Positions 35,281-47,564 of a stretch of 64,000 nucleotides of DNA are shown one piece after another. The stretch comes from Carya illinoinensis (lineage: Eukaryota; Streptophyta; Magnoliopsida; Fagales; Juglandaceae), in the NCBI RefSeq assembly GCF_018687715.1, contig NC_056752.1, positions 49,203,837-49,267,836 of the forward strand, given 5' to 3'. Positions within the stretch are counted from its first letter, which is position 1; each line of letters starts with the position of its first letter. The position numbers and the translations under genes were made by a program. The notes below the pieces were generated by a model. It was not told where the DNA came from and made no database searches. It was given only the letters and a program-made list of their open reading frames with translations.

Positions 35281-38200
35281 TATTCAAATCTTACATAAAT
35301 CCCTGGTCGCTATCAAATAGTCCTGTCTAAATAGGAAATCGTGTTTAGGTCCATGCTTCTAGAGTCTTCAGACTACGCAATAGTTTGCGTATCAATTCTG
35401 TTCGGTACAAATGAATTGCCGTAGAAATTGGCACACCCACTTGACACAGCAGCTTATTTTATTTAAAAAAATAAAAGAAGCACGTGAAAACTGGTAGAAG
35501 AGAAGAAAGAGGAAAAACCCCACGGAAGTCAAATTTCTCATAGCATTTGTCTCAAAGCATCGTATTCTCAATAATTTAAGATTTATTATGTAGTTTTTAT
35601 CAAAATATCTTCTACATTTAGATTTCTATTTTAAGAAAAAAATTTATAAAAAGAACAGTAATTTTCTATATTTAAAAAATTACTATTTATTTTCTAAACT
35701 ATTTTTTTATCAATATTTTATTCTAATACATAAAATAAATTATTCTTTCAATTATCTATACTTTTTATTATATTCATATTTGTTATAGCTTTAAACAATA
35801 ATTTTAAAAATAATTTAAATAATTACTAAAATATAAAAAAATAATTTTAAAAATATTATCATACCCACAAAAAAATAATTTAAATTTTTGTTTCAAATAT
35901 TTACTAGAGTAATAGTTCAAAACATAATAAAAAAAATATTGAGTAGTTAAGTTTGTAAATAAAAGTGAGAAAAAAATTAATAAAGAAATAATAGAAAAAT
36001 ATTATTTTAATAAAATAGAGAAAGTATAAGGAATGAGATGTAGGAGGTTCTTGAAAGATTAATAAAATTTAATAAAAACTTTTAGGGATTATCATTTTTA
36101 GCTAATTATAGAAAATTTTATGGATAACCAATCTGAATGCTCTCACCCCGCGTTGCCGGATTTACGCACTCCCCATTGTCGGCGATTGTTTATCGGCTCT
36201 CTATCTCCTGAAAACTGGTTGGGATCTATCTTTATAAGTGCTGGACTATTCTTTTTCATATATATCAAAAAAAGACACAAAAGAGAGGACACAACCATGC
36301 CAAGATCTTGTGTGCAAGTAGCCAGAGATTGATTGAAGACACAGGGAGAGGGAGAGCGGACATGAAAAAAAATACCCTTATGAAAAGTCAATTTTGTGGA
36401 GGCTGGAACTAGAAGGCCATTTTCTTTAGTTCTTCTCACGAACGTTTGTACAGATGATAATTAAATTGAATTTATTAAAGGTTCAAAGCAAAAAAAGGGA
36501 AAGATGCAGTCTTAGGGGTTGTGTTTCTTCGTCGATTGGTACAACTAATCGATCTCTTGACTTTGGTTTTGTTGCGAGTTCAAAAGGGTTTCATTTCCTT
36601 CTTATCCTTGTTAAAATCAAAGGAGGAGCATTGGGGCCAGACTTTTAAAGATAGACAAATTTCCGATGGCCCTTCCCCTCTATAACCATTGTGTCACCCA
36701 TGTTCAAAAAAATATTTATCAGCTTCAATGCTCATTACTCTGATACATAAAGAGGTCACCCAAAACATTTGTGGTACTTAGTTGGAACTCGGGTCAAAGG
36801 CAGGCATCCTCATGAAAGTTCCAACAATTTTACCAACTGGCTTTTTAGTCCATTAGATCCCCAAGCTATACCCACAAAGTAGGTTCCATCTGATCACTAA
36901 AAGAAACACTACCTCGTGATACTTCATTCAAACTAGAAGGAAGACTTTGTGACCAAAGTCCTAGGAAGACAAGGCAAGGTTGAAGAATGCATGGTGCCAA
37001 ATGCAAGTCCAAAATTTAGACTTTGTTGGTTATTTTCCTCCGCATCGGACTGGCTATAGATGAAAGGTTTGAAACTTCAACTACAGTAATTCTCCACCCC
37101 TCACTATCTCTGGAGAGCTATTGTACACACCAAATTTTTATTTTATTATTTTATCTAACTCCTGCACTCCACTTCCCTTTTTTTTTTTCTTCCTTCGTCC
37201 CGATCACCGATTCACCCATTTCCTCTTTGTTTCCTTCTTCTCCCGAAATCACCCCACTTTCATTTCTCTTCCTCAACCCGCATTGCCTCCTTCTCTCCAT
37301 CATCGACGTTCTTCTACGTGGCTTCTAGCACAGTAATTTTTCTTCATCGCTCCTTTCTCCCTCTTCTCTATTTGTGTGTGCAAGGCTTTCCTCTCCCTTT
37401 TCTCTTCCGATTTTCTTCCATTTTCTCTTCATTGAGTGTATGAATCACTTTGTATTTTGCTTCAAGGGACCATTGATGTTTGCTATACCCATTTCCTTGC
37501 AAGTGAATCAACATCCAGAGGATTGAAGGATTTCCTCCAAGAATCTGCCACAAGAAATCCCAATTTGGGTAAATGATTTGGTATTTGTTATTTATAAATT
37601 GGTAGGATTGTGGTTTCGTTCTTGTTCTAAGATTTTTCAATTTTCTAGTTTAAGGAATACAAGAAAAAGAACCTTTAGGGATAAAATGCATTTCTGTTGA
37701 GGAATAGTAAGCAAAAACAGTTTTTCTCCCATTTGTTTGACAAAATTTTTCCTCTGTTTTTAACAAACCAAATGTTTTATACTGACCATTTTATCTAACC
37801 CATCATGATTTAACAATTTGAAGTTAGTGTTTAGAATTTGATATTACATGTATATAATATTGTCATGCTTATGTGTGGTGAGACTAACTTGTGGGATATA
37901 TTCTGTCATTTCCTTGGCTGGTTGGTTTTTATCGACTGCATCTGGGATTCAGGAGCTTGAGTTCATTGGTTTTTGCTTGATATTTGTAATCTTCTTCATA
38001 TTGTACATGTCACACAAGTTTTTTCTTAAGCTGTCTCTATACATTTCACAAGCCATATTGTATTTATCCAGACATTACGGTACATTAATGGACTTGTGTT
38101 GTGTCATGTTGGGTTGTAACTTGCGTGCAACTTAAAAAATACACAAGAAAAAAATTGAATTGTATGGTAAAAATACCAGCTAGGAAAAAAACTTTACCAG

Positions 38201-38770
38201 AAGAAGACTGAACCTAAACACTTGGAACATGTTTGCTTTTCAGTTGCAATATGCTGTTTTTTAGGTAAATCATTGAGGGTTTTCCATGGATGAGCTGAAC
38301 AAACTTTAGCTAAGGAAAGTTGAGTTTTTTTTTTCCCTTTCTTGTTTTGAAATGAGTTTTAAGGACTGAACTTTGTGGAGAAAACATAATTGTTTTGGTC
38401 TATTTTCTCTATTTTCTAGTGGTATTTTTATTATTATATGAAAACTGGTAGATACCAATCAATAGATGCTTAAAGCCAAAAGGTACCACTTTTAATTGGA
38501 GTTCCAGACTTTCAATAGTAGTGATAGGCACTTTATTTGCATTTTTTCAATTTTTGTTAGCAAATGTTGGTGTGATTACATGGAACAGGGCAAAAGCTTA
38601 ATTCATGTTCTGCAATCCAACTTGAATTAAATCATTCTTACTCGCATGTTAATCATTATCCTTTACACATGTCCAAACCCTGTTTAAGCGACTCCCCCCT
38701 CATATTTTCTCTAATAGGAATCATCTCACATTTAAACATATGACTTCATTACTGAATTCCAACATACTCG
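35281..38770. other. Intergenic region, no supported gene
   Basis: 35560-36110 is very AT-rich. 36120-37020 has mixed composition without a recognised domain. 37100-37440 is pyrimidine-rich (cttcctcaacccgcattgcc and similar) and could be the leader exon of a gene whose body is lost; the open frames there are low-complexity. 37690-38770 looks like intron or intergenic DNA. Confidence 0.35.
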
Positions 38771-38814
38771 TCTTAAATAATTTCCACTTATAAAAAAAAT
38801 CTTAAATAATTTCC
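38771..38814 (+). mobile_element. 14-bp ACTTAT-A8 insertion with perfect 15-bp direct repeats
   Basis: The direct repeats tcttaaataatttcc at 38771-38785 and 38800-38814 flank acttataaaaaaaa. Same form as the inserts at 26505 and 48932. Confidence 0.7.
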
Positions 38815-39954
38815 CATTCAACAAGAAATAACAAAATAAAATATAACCATGAACACCATGGAATATTAGGCAGGTAAAAAATACCCTTATTAAGACCCTA
38901 CAAAACATAACTGTCGGCTACAAAAGGATCAAACTCCCATGATTTAGATTGAAAACATCTGTGCTTGGATTTGGACTCTTTTAGGCTTCTAGGATTGCAG
39001 AACATGATTTCAGATCTATGTTGAAATTTTTAAGAAATCATTCTTTCATTCACTCCTTATATACTTTTTTCATCTCAACAATATGCTTGGTACTGGAAAA
39101 GTTTAGAATAAAGGTCCACTAACTAATGGAATGATGCTCATTTACATATCCATCGAGCAAGCTTTTATTCACATTTCAGGATTAGGGTTATTTTATAATG
39201 GTTTGCATTTATATATCAAAATCCAAGCTGTTTGTCCTTCAATGCCCCCATTAAGCAAGCTTTAATATTCACATTTTTTTTTCTAGCCCCATCCTTGTTT
39301 TTATTTATTGTTAACATCTAAAGATGTGAAATATCTTACTGTTTGGCTCATTCATAGAAAGAAAAAGGAAGTGACAAAAGAGACAAATATGTTTGTCTGT
39401 ATTGATTTTTATGCCTGCTTATCCTTCAATGCCGTTGACTAATGATTTTACTTGTCCACTGTCCTATTGTAAAAGAAGATATTGGATTCATTTAAAGTAA
39501 TAATGTCAATCAAATGGCATTTGGATTTTGATTCTGCACCATATTGATGATATCGTTTGTATTTTTTTATAGTTATTTTTTATAAAAGTTTTCATTATTG
39601 CATTACTTGATGATATCTTTATTTTACTTGACACCATTTCTCTCTTTGGGTAACCTTAAAGGGGATTGTTTTGCTTACCCATTTTGCTGTCAATTTCAAA
39701 TAGATGTTTTCTATTTTCAAACTTTCAAATTACAAAATAACCCTTGTCATTCTTATTTATTTGGTTTTCATTATTCAATTTTCATTTGTTTCTGCAATAT
39801 GATGTTGAGATAATGCAATATGGATTGAGATACTGCAATATGCCCATGAGGTACTATATAATTCTCACAAGTATGATGCTGAAAATTTAATATTGGACTT
39901 GAATATTAGGCAACTTCTCTGACTCATTGAAAATGTAATATTTTTTAAGGATGG
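38815..39954. other. Intergenic region
   Basis: No gene recognised; possibly the intron or promoter of the decayed gene at 39955. Confidence 0.35.
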
Positions 39955-40960
39955 ACATATATGATGATGACCCCTTCTTCACCACTCTATTACAAAGTGG
40001 AGGAGGAGGTTGTTCTAGCACCCCAACGCAACATTCCAATGTTGTTGTCCAAGCGACCCCTAAAGACGGTGAAAAGAGGCATCCTTAATAAAAAGTTTAG
40101 CAGGGTGCATATTTCACTATTGAAGAAGATAACCTCCTCGTCTCAGCTTGGCTCAGTATTAGCATCGATGCGATAAGGGATACAGATCAAAAGTCTACTC
40201 AAATATGGGAAAGAATTACCACATTTTATTATGAATATAAAAAACCAAATATTGTCAACCATTCTGATGGCTCTTTGATGAATCGGTGATCCACGATTCA
40301 AAAATGGACAAATAAATTTTGTGCATATGTAGCACAAGTAGAGTCATTGCACTCGAGTGGTGCAACGGAGCAAGACAAGATATGTACCCTAAAACCTTTA
40401 TTCATGCAATTTGTGATGGACTTACTTATGAACTACCAAATATTTATTCACCTTTGTAAATTGAGAAAGCCAAATGTTATGGTGTAATTTCACAATGTAG
40501 CACTGTTAGTAAAAACCAAAACGGTAGCAACACATCTCCACCCTTGGTAAGAAGAGAAGATCACAAGAAAAAGTATTTGGTGTTGTTGATGTTGACATAG
40601 CCGATGATGAGCTAGAGGTTATTGCTGAGAGACATCTAGGCAAAAAAGTTGAAAAAGAAAATGAGAGGAATCAAAAGTCGATGGAAGGCAACGATGATGA
40701 GATCAAGATTGCCTTAGCTAAAATGACCGAGGATAGAGCCACGACCATGGAAGAACGTAGAAATGCTGTGTTGAAGGCAGACCTAGAAAGATCAGAAGTA
40801 TTTGAACTAAAGAAAAAGAAGTTCGAGGCAAATATGATGTTGCTAGATCTAAGTGGTATGAATGCCATGCAGTAAGAATATTTCGGCTATATTCAACTCA
40901 AGATTTTTGAGGAATGGAGGTCCCATTCCGGAGGTACATCAACATCTCCTTAAACACCTT
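39955..40960 (+). pseudogene. Decayed PIF/Harbinger ORF2-like (Myb/SANT plus NAM-associated) gene
   Basis: The frame reading EEDNLLVSAWLSISIDAIRD (about 40120-40180), then QKSTQIWERITTFYYEYKKP and SLMNR, is a Myb/SANT trihelix-like domain. It is common in plant proteins annotated as PIF/Harbinger ORF2-like, often mislabelled glutathione S-transferase T3-like. A TGA follows SLMNR and the frame then continues STIQKWTNKFCAYVAQVESL. After a diverged middle, 40681-40875 encodes MTEDRATTMEERRNAVLKAD and ends LLDLSGMNAMQ before a TAA, the NAM-associated C-terminal helix region. Stops and frame changes make it a pseudogene. Such proteins help the Harbinger transposase bind DNA. Confidence 0.62.
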
Positions 40961-41069
40961 ATGGAGGTGTCTAACGTCTAATGTTGTTAGTGAATTTTTT
41001 TGAAAATTTAGTGGCTTTCCAGCCACATGTGGGCTGGATAAACAAGTGGTTGGGTAGAAACTAAATTAA

Positions 41070-41300
41070 TAGACTAATTAATGTACTATTTTGATAATTT
41101 ATAGATTGTTTTGGTAGGATTGTGGACTATTTTGATAATTTTTGGACTGTTTTGGGGGACATTAGTGGACTGTATTTCTAATTTGTAGACTGTTTTGATA
41201 ATAGTAGACTATTTTGATAAATTTGTAGGCTGTTTTGGGGTACATTAATAGACTGTATTGATAATTTGTTGACTGTTTTGATAATTACTAGATTGTTTTG
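41070..41300. repeat. Degenerate tandem repeat of gactgttttgataattt
   Basis: About eight imperfect units built on (t)agactgttttgataattt, some with the longer ggggacattagtggactgta spacer, fill the stretch directly after the Harbinger-like remnant. Confidence 0.75.
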
Positions 41301-41828
41301 GATTCATTCTCCAAAACTATATGTTTCCACAAGTGAACAGATGAAATATATAAAATTTAATGTATTTTATTTGTTTCTTTCTGGATACTTTTCCATGCTA
41401 TATAGCTGCTTTAGGTTTAATTTAGTGGAATTCAATGTTGTGTTGTATCAGTACCACGCTAGAGGACGAGGTTTAAGAATTTCCTACAACTTGTATGCTA
41501 GTAAATTGATCCTCCAAAGAGTTCAAAGTAAGTTTCAAATGAATACCAACTTCCTACACGTAGTGTCTTTGTAAAATATTAAAAGAAAATAAATTATTAA
41601 ATATTATTAAAATAAATAATATTATATTATTTTGTAGACTTGGAGATAGCTAGTCCAATATTGATTAATTTAGTTAGAAGTCTATATTATCATCAAAATA
41701 CAATATTTTAACTAAATTTTAGACTTGACAAGCCATTGCCAATCCTCTCAGAGATCAATCATACGAAAATACAAAATACAAAGTGTCCCGCATGAAAACT
41801 CAAACACAGCATTTAACTTTTGGGGCTG
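41301..41828. other. Intergenic region
   Basis: The frame 41266-41574 is open without a recognised domain. 41580-41640 is a taaatattattaaaataaat simple stretch. Confidence 0.35.
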
Positions 41829-42024
41829 GCTAGAGCTACTGCTGGGGCCCACTAGGCTTAATTTTAATTTTATTATTATTATTATTTTTATTTTTATATC
41901 ATTTTTTAATATTTTTAAAAAAATAAAAAATTCAAAATAATATTAAATACTTTTTTCTTAATTACTAAGAAAAAAATAATAATTGGGAGCGGCCGGATCC
42001 CCAGCGGATCCCTAGCATTATTCT
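41829..42024. mobile_element. Foldback MITE with gctag...gctgggg termini
   Basis: The left end gctagagctactgctggggc pairs with the reverse complement of the right end (gctagggatccgctggggat). The core is AT-rich with the ttaattactaagaaaaaaa word found in other elements here. Confidence 0.6.
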
Positions 42025-42919
42025 TAAATTTTTTGTTTTGTCAGGTCACGCTTCGTGCACAGCTTGTGCACAAAGACGCTTGTATTCGGACGTTTTCTTA
42101 GCGTATACATGACCACTTCCTCCGTGCTGGCCCTCAAGTCTGCTGTGGGATAACAAATGCTTCACCTTTACGCCTTAACACGTGACAATCATTGAAAACA
42201 GGCAATAATGCATGTTACCTTGATAACGAACGAGATGGGAAAAAAGATCTACTGATTAATATTATGAGTTGGCGTGATGATGAGATTGACCCAAATAGTC
42301 GAAACTCAGTAATTCGTTCCAAGTGAAAATACAGATGACAACATTTACCAACGACCCACCCGCCTTTACATATGTACATGCATGCACGTCTTCGATAGAC
42401 TGATAATGATAGACTATCCCAGCAGTATTAAGGAACGTCCAGCTAAAGGATGATAAATACGTTCTTCAGTTGAATATCGACACATCAAGCACGATATTTC
42501 TTGAAGGGACTCTTTAGCACAAAAGAAAAAATAATAAATTGACAACGAGCCGACAGTTTAATTAATCCTAATTATCAATCATTAATAAAATTATCAGTTT
42601 TCTTATCCTGATTTCCCATTTTCTCAAGGAAATCTATGACTATTCCAAGTTATTACGTGAGGGGTGGCTTCTAGTGAGCGGCACCGTCACGGTCAGTCAT
42701 GGTACTGTGCCTGTAAGAAGTTGCGCGCTACATTCCAATGCATGCGTGGGGTCGCTGGCACGTTTTGGAATTTGTCCAGCACACAAACGCAACTTGCTGT
42801 ACTCACGCTTTGTGAGCATAGGAATTAACACTCATGCAAAACATTCGTGTCCGTCTGTATTTTGCGGCCTCTTCTGCGGCTCTAACCATCTACAACTTAA
42901 GTCGTGAATCAATTCTCAG
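42025..42919. other. Intergenic region
   Basis: Mixed composition, no recognised exon. 42674-42907 stays open, with no domain. Confidence 0.35.
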
Positions 42920-43110
42920 GTGTTGGTTCAAATGGTAAAAGTCTTGGGTTTGGATATGCTTTTTCAAGGTTTAAATCGTTTTTTATGTAAATAATCTCTA
43001 GAGACTATGAACTGGATGATTTTCTAATTAAATGATTTAAAATACACTTACATAAATTTTTTTTATCAAGGGTATGTGCGCCCTCGAAATTAATTGGAAC
43101 ACTTTTTCTG
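42920..43110 (+). mobile_element. Old Au-like SINE copy
   Basis: Box-A-like ggttcaaatggtaaaagtct, box-B-like aaggtttaaatc, then a degraded body parallel to the SINE at 19806 (gaactggatgattttctaat against cagactcggagaatttcccc; tgtgcgccctcgaaattaat against tgtgcactcccaggattagt). No flanking duplication remains. Confidence 0.5.
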
Positions 43111-43740
43111 GACCAATAAAAAAATTTATAGAATTGGATATAAAATATTAAATTCTACCTCTCATGTCTCATCTTTTCCATTAAAAAAACACAACCTATG
43201 ACCATTCCAAATAATGGATTGCAAAAGGAGAAAATGTTACAAATATATATTTCTAAACATAAATCAGTTAAAACATTTATTTGAAGTCATGTCTTAGGGA
43301 GAAACTATTAAATAAAAACCACTTAGAATGTCTCAGATCAATTAGTGCGATTAACTATAACCCACGAGGAAGAAGACTGAATACATAACTATAAAAATTA
43401 TACACAATTCTTCATTGATTACTTGGCTTTGCAAGCGTTGAATTAGAAAACATAAAACGGAAGAGATTTTTTATTTTAATATTTTTTGTATTTTAAATGT
43501 GTGATAAAGTTTATCAATCTACACTAAATATAATGATCCGATGAATTATAAGAAACTAATGCTATCCTTTATCTGAATTTTATCATTCTCAATTGGAAAA
43601 ATTATAGACATATATACAACATTTTTTCATGACCTTTTATATAATTATATTTTAAATTAGGGACATATCTATAAAATAACTTATAACAATAATATTATTT
43701 TAAGTAAATATATCCATTTTAAAACATGGTTGTATAAAAA

Positions 43741-43948
43741 ATTAAAAAAATTATTCATATATTATTACTCTTCTTAATTATATCGATTAATATAATATTT
43801 TTAAATAGTTGCTTGAGTCAATAGTTTAAATTAAAAATTAATTAAAAAAATTATTCATGTATTATTACTCTTCTCAATTATATCGATTAATATAATATTT
43901 TTAAATAGTTGCTTGAGTCAATAGTTTAAATTAAAAATTAATTAAAAT
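43741..43948. repeat. Near-perfect 100-bp tandem duplication
   Basis: Copies 43741-43840 and 43841-43940 differ at only two or three positions (for example attcatat/attcatgt and ttcttaatt/ttctcaatt). A further 20-bp word (ttttttttaggaaaatattt) is duplicated at 44007-44045. Confidence 0.92.
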
Positions 43949-44859
43949 ACCACACATTAGTTTATAATTAAAAATAATAAAATTTAATATTAATAACAAT
44001 ATTTCTTTTTTTTTAGGAAAATATTTTTTTTTTAGGAAAATATTTCTATTAATATAATAGGTCGTTCAACTGTAGATTTTTGGGTTCTGAAGAGTACGAA
44101 CCGTTGAATTGGATCCTACTAAAGTTCCAATCTTAGAAAGTCAGAGGTTACAGCCACCGTCTGATTCGAAGACAGAGACACCGAGAGAAATTTCGGAATT
44201 TACTCGGTTGAGTTAAGACTCGGTCGGCACAGAAAGGCAAACGTGCAAAGTGTGTGACTACCCCGACTGTGACCGTGTCACATAATCGATGCCATTGCCG
44301 CCCACGTGTCCGCCGCTCTTGCTGACCATGTGGCTATGGTTGTTGCCTGTGACGGTGTGACACGCCACGCTATTACTGTAGGACAGATGCAACGAATCTA
44401 ACAATATGTCGTTCTATTTTTTTTTTTTTGAAACAGTGAAAGTTGTCCTTATCATGATTCATGTTCTGGACTCCTCGGCTGAAGTCGGGAAGTTTTTTTA
44501 TTGAGTAATCTATGTACATATGGAGTGCGGAAATAGTTGTTTTGAAAAATAAATGATATCTATTGTCATAAAATTAATTAATTTTTATATAAATATGATA
44601 TTATTTTTATTTTTTAAAAATAAATTACAAGACGTATGTATAATTTATAATTATAAATAAAAATTTTCATTTTTATTATTTTTAAAGGAATAGACCAATA
44701 CTTATATATATAAATAAGAGAGTACGCTATATTTATCATAGTTCGAGAATGTCAAATATTTTTTTATTTTATATTTTTAAATATTTTAAAAAATATTTTA
44801 AAAACTATGATATTATTGAAAAACACATTTTTAATTATTAAATAAAAAAATTTTAAAAT
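43949..44859. other. Intergenic region with a GC-richer island
   Basis: 44090-44400 is of higher GC (gccgcccacgtgtccgccgc with a CACGTG G-box-like word) and could be an old promoter or gene remnant. No frame carries a recognised domain. Confidence 0.35.
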
Positions 44860-45015
44860 TCTCATCTTATCATTATAATTTTTTTAAATTTTTATATAAA
44901 ATATAATAAACAATTCAATTTTTTTAAATTTTAATTTAATATTTTTAAATAATAATAATATTAAAATATAATATTTTAAATTTTTATCTAAAATTAAAAA
45001 TTCACGTTTCAGTCC
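44860..45015 (-). mobile_element. MITE, gagatgagatgag family (degenerate copy)
   Basis: The order ttctcatcttatcattataa ... tttatataaaatataataaa ... aataataatattaaaatata ... gtttcagtcctcaaaccata is the reverse-oriented skeleton of the family. Confidence 0.45.
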
Positions 45016-46260
45016 TCAAACCATACCGTAACTCTATTATTTATATATATATATATAAAATAAAAAGGAATGGTCAATTGTGTCCTCTCATTTTATGGGG
45101 GGAAAAATGTCTTATATTTGTCCACATTATTTCCTATATTAAAAAAAAAAAAAAATCTATCTGTGTTTTTATTTATTTTTCTTCTTTACAGTCTGGACTA
45201 TGTTATTCTCACTCGACTTGTGTGCCTTGGCAGCCTTGCATTAATATTGGGAATGATAAATTCAAATTAAATAATATTATTTATTTGATTTCCATAAAAT
45301 ATCATTAAACAATGCCGATGGTAGGAATTAGATCCATATCTCTGTTTTTTACAATAAGAGATATTTCAAGATATAAAGTGAGAGATAAATTTTAGCTTTA
45401 TAGTACAAACAAATAATTTTTTTATACAATAAACTTTTTTAATTTTCATTATCTACTATATATATATATAAAGTTTATCTTAAAACTCGTGGGAAGGCAA
45501 CTTGACAAATTTAAAAAATAATGAAGTTTTGTAAGATTGTAACGATCGAGTTCCTTATCCCGTGGGCGATGGTATTGGTACCCCCAGAAATTAAAAGAAG
45601 AAGAATAAAATATCAAGAGATGGACCAATCCAAAACAAAGCTTGAGTGCATGGTACCGTACGCAAGTGGGGGAAACATTTTCTTGATTATTTACTAAAAT
45701 ATTGATTGCTGCAGTGTTGGATGAAGTAGCATAAAAGAAACCCAACACCATTAAGGTGAGATAAGCCAGGAATAAAGTATTGTAAATCATAAGAAGTTTT
45801 GTACGCACCTGATTATTAAATAACATAAAATAAAATAATAATCCAATAATTAATACTATCCATTTGACCAATGTGAACCTTCATTTATTTTATTGAATAT
45901 TTAAATAAACCTCACCATCTAATACTTTTTGGGGATTTTTTTTTTTAATTTTTTTTTTGGTTGTCGTAGGGTGGATAATGGTATATCGTATATTCCTTTC
46001 TGAGAGTTTTGTTTTTTTGTTTTTTTTAAGTGATTCTTGATAAATTAAAATATTTAGATTTATCCAAAAATTATGCAAATAAACATACAAATAACCTCGA
46101 TCAAACTCATAAATAATAATTTGTCACACGAAGTCTGTAATCTCAAGTGCTGACAGACAGAATAATATTAGTGGTTTTATAAGTTTTACTATATATGTGT
46201 TATAAAATGACGTGTCACCAATTAAACTTTAAAATAAAATAAACTTAGATATTTGTTGAA
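45016..46260. other. Intergenic region
   Basis: A 140-codon open frame on the minus strand (45871-45449) has hydrophobic segments but begins with TTG, not ATG, and matches nothing I recognise. Confidence 0.3.
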
Positions 46261-46455
46261 TAATGTTAGATATATTAATTGTGTGTGGATCTCATATTAA
46301 TTTTTTAAAAATTTTATGTGCAGTCATTTTTGTGGATTCCTTTGTGCACTCCAGTGATATGATTGGTTATGTATTAAAAAAAAAATTAATCCAACTAATC
46401 ATATCAGTGGAGTGCGTAGGGAGTATGCAAAAGTGACTGTATGTAGCATTACTCT
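46261..46455. mobile_element. Foldback MITE with long arms
   Basis: The arm 46317-46368 (tgtgcagtcatttttgtgga ... cactccagtgatatgattgg) pairs with 46391-46446 read in reverse complement (acagtcacttttgcatactc ... cactccactgatatgattag). The outer ends taatgttagata / taatgctacata are also inverted, and they resemble those of the element at 22120. Confidence 0.75.
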
Positions 46456-47099
46456 TAATTTTTTTTAAAAAGATGCTAAATTTACACCTATCAACACTAT
46501 AAATAGAATTTATTTTATTTATCATCCATGACACATTTTGTAAAATCTTTAAGTTTGTAATAATTTAAATTTTTTTCAAAGACAGAGTTTTATAATTTAG
46601 TTTATTGGCATCAGGTCACATAAACATTTAAGATGATTTTTTTTTAATAAAGCATTTGTTAAATAATACCTAAAAAAAGAAATTGTTAAATAAAAACTAA
46701 GATGAACTTTTTAAATATCATTTTTTTGTAATTATTAAATAAAGTATTTTTATTAAATCATTGTATTATATTCGTACATATTTTCATTCCTTTTAATTTC
46801 TTAAACAATCATAACAAGTATAAGTACAAGATGGTTAGAAAAAAAAGTACAAGTACAACATGTTCACTTATATTCAAAAGGATGATTAGACAAACTAATG
46901 TCTATCCATTTGGGTATTTAAAAAATAAAAATAAAAACATTGTCAGAAGAAACTTAAAAAAATATATATATATATAAGAAAGGATATCTTTGGTTTTAGT
47001 TGCGTAACAAGGCCAATTGTGTAATTGCACATCTCGTTTCCCTGGCTTGGAAGCAATGACCGACCTGCTAAAAACAGAGGGGAGAGGGATGGTAAAGAA
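46456..47099. other. AT-rich upstream flank of the RSH gene
   Basis: No gene seen; distal promoter region at most. Confidence 0.35.
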
Positions 47100-47564
47100 A
47101 GGAGTTAGAACCGCAAAAGAAAGAAATTTACTCTCTCTCTCTCACTCTGTCTGCAATTGAGGCTCCTCAATTGGCTTTTCTGCTTCAACTCCAATTGGCG
47201 TTCGATTTCTATAAATCTGTACACACAGCTCTATTGCTTCCCCTTTTTGACTACTCCAAAATCTTTTATCTCTCATATAAATTTAATTTCCTGGTTTCAA
47301 AAAAAAAAAAAAATTCTTTGAATTCAGAACACCAGTCGGTGTTCAGAGAAATTTCCCGACTTTTTCGGCATTTGTTTTGGGCGAAAAAAATCACTGGTTT
47401 TCTATTGGAGAAAATTCGATCTATATTTTCTTGGGTTTGACTGTAAATCAATTGGGTTTACAAAATTCAATTTGTATAAATTCTCTTTCCTGATCTGAGA
47501 CCTGTTGAGGCTGTCGTGATCTCTGAGACCCGAAGCACCGAAGCCGAAGCGAAAGTACAAGGCC
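47100..47564 (+). promoter_or_regulatory. 5' leader and proximal promoter of the RSH gene
   Basis: A CT-rich patch (actctctctctctcactctg, 47130-47150), typical of plant core promoters or leaders, is followed by a leader of mixed composition up to the ATG at 47565. Exact transcription start not determinable. Confidence 0.45.

Noticed and set aside
37023..37336. Ser/Pro/Phe-rich plus-strand frames
   Set aside because: Low-complexity pyrimidine-rich sequence; more like a leader or old promoter than a protein.
45449..45871. 140-codon minus-strand frame with hydrophobic segments
   Set aside because: Starts with TTG, has no upstream ATG in frame, no recognised family and lies in AT-rich DNA that favours hydrophobic codons.
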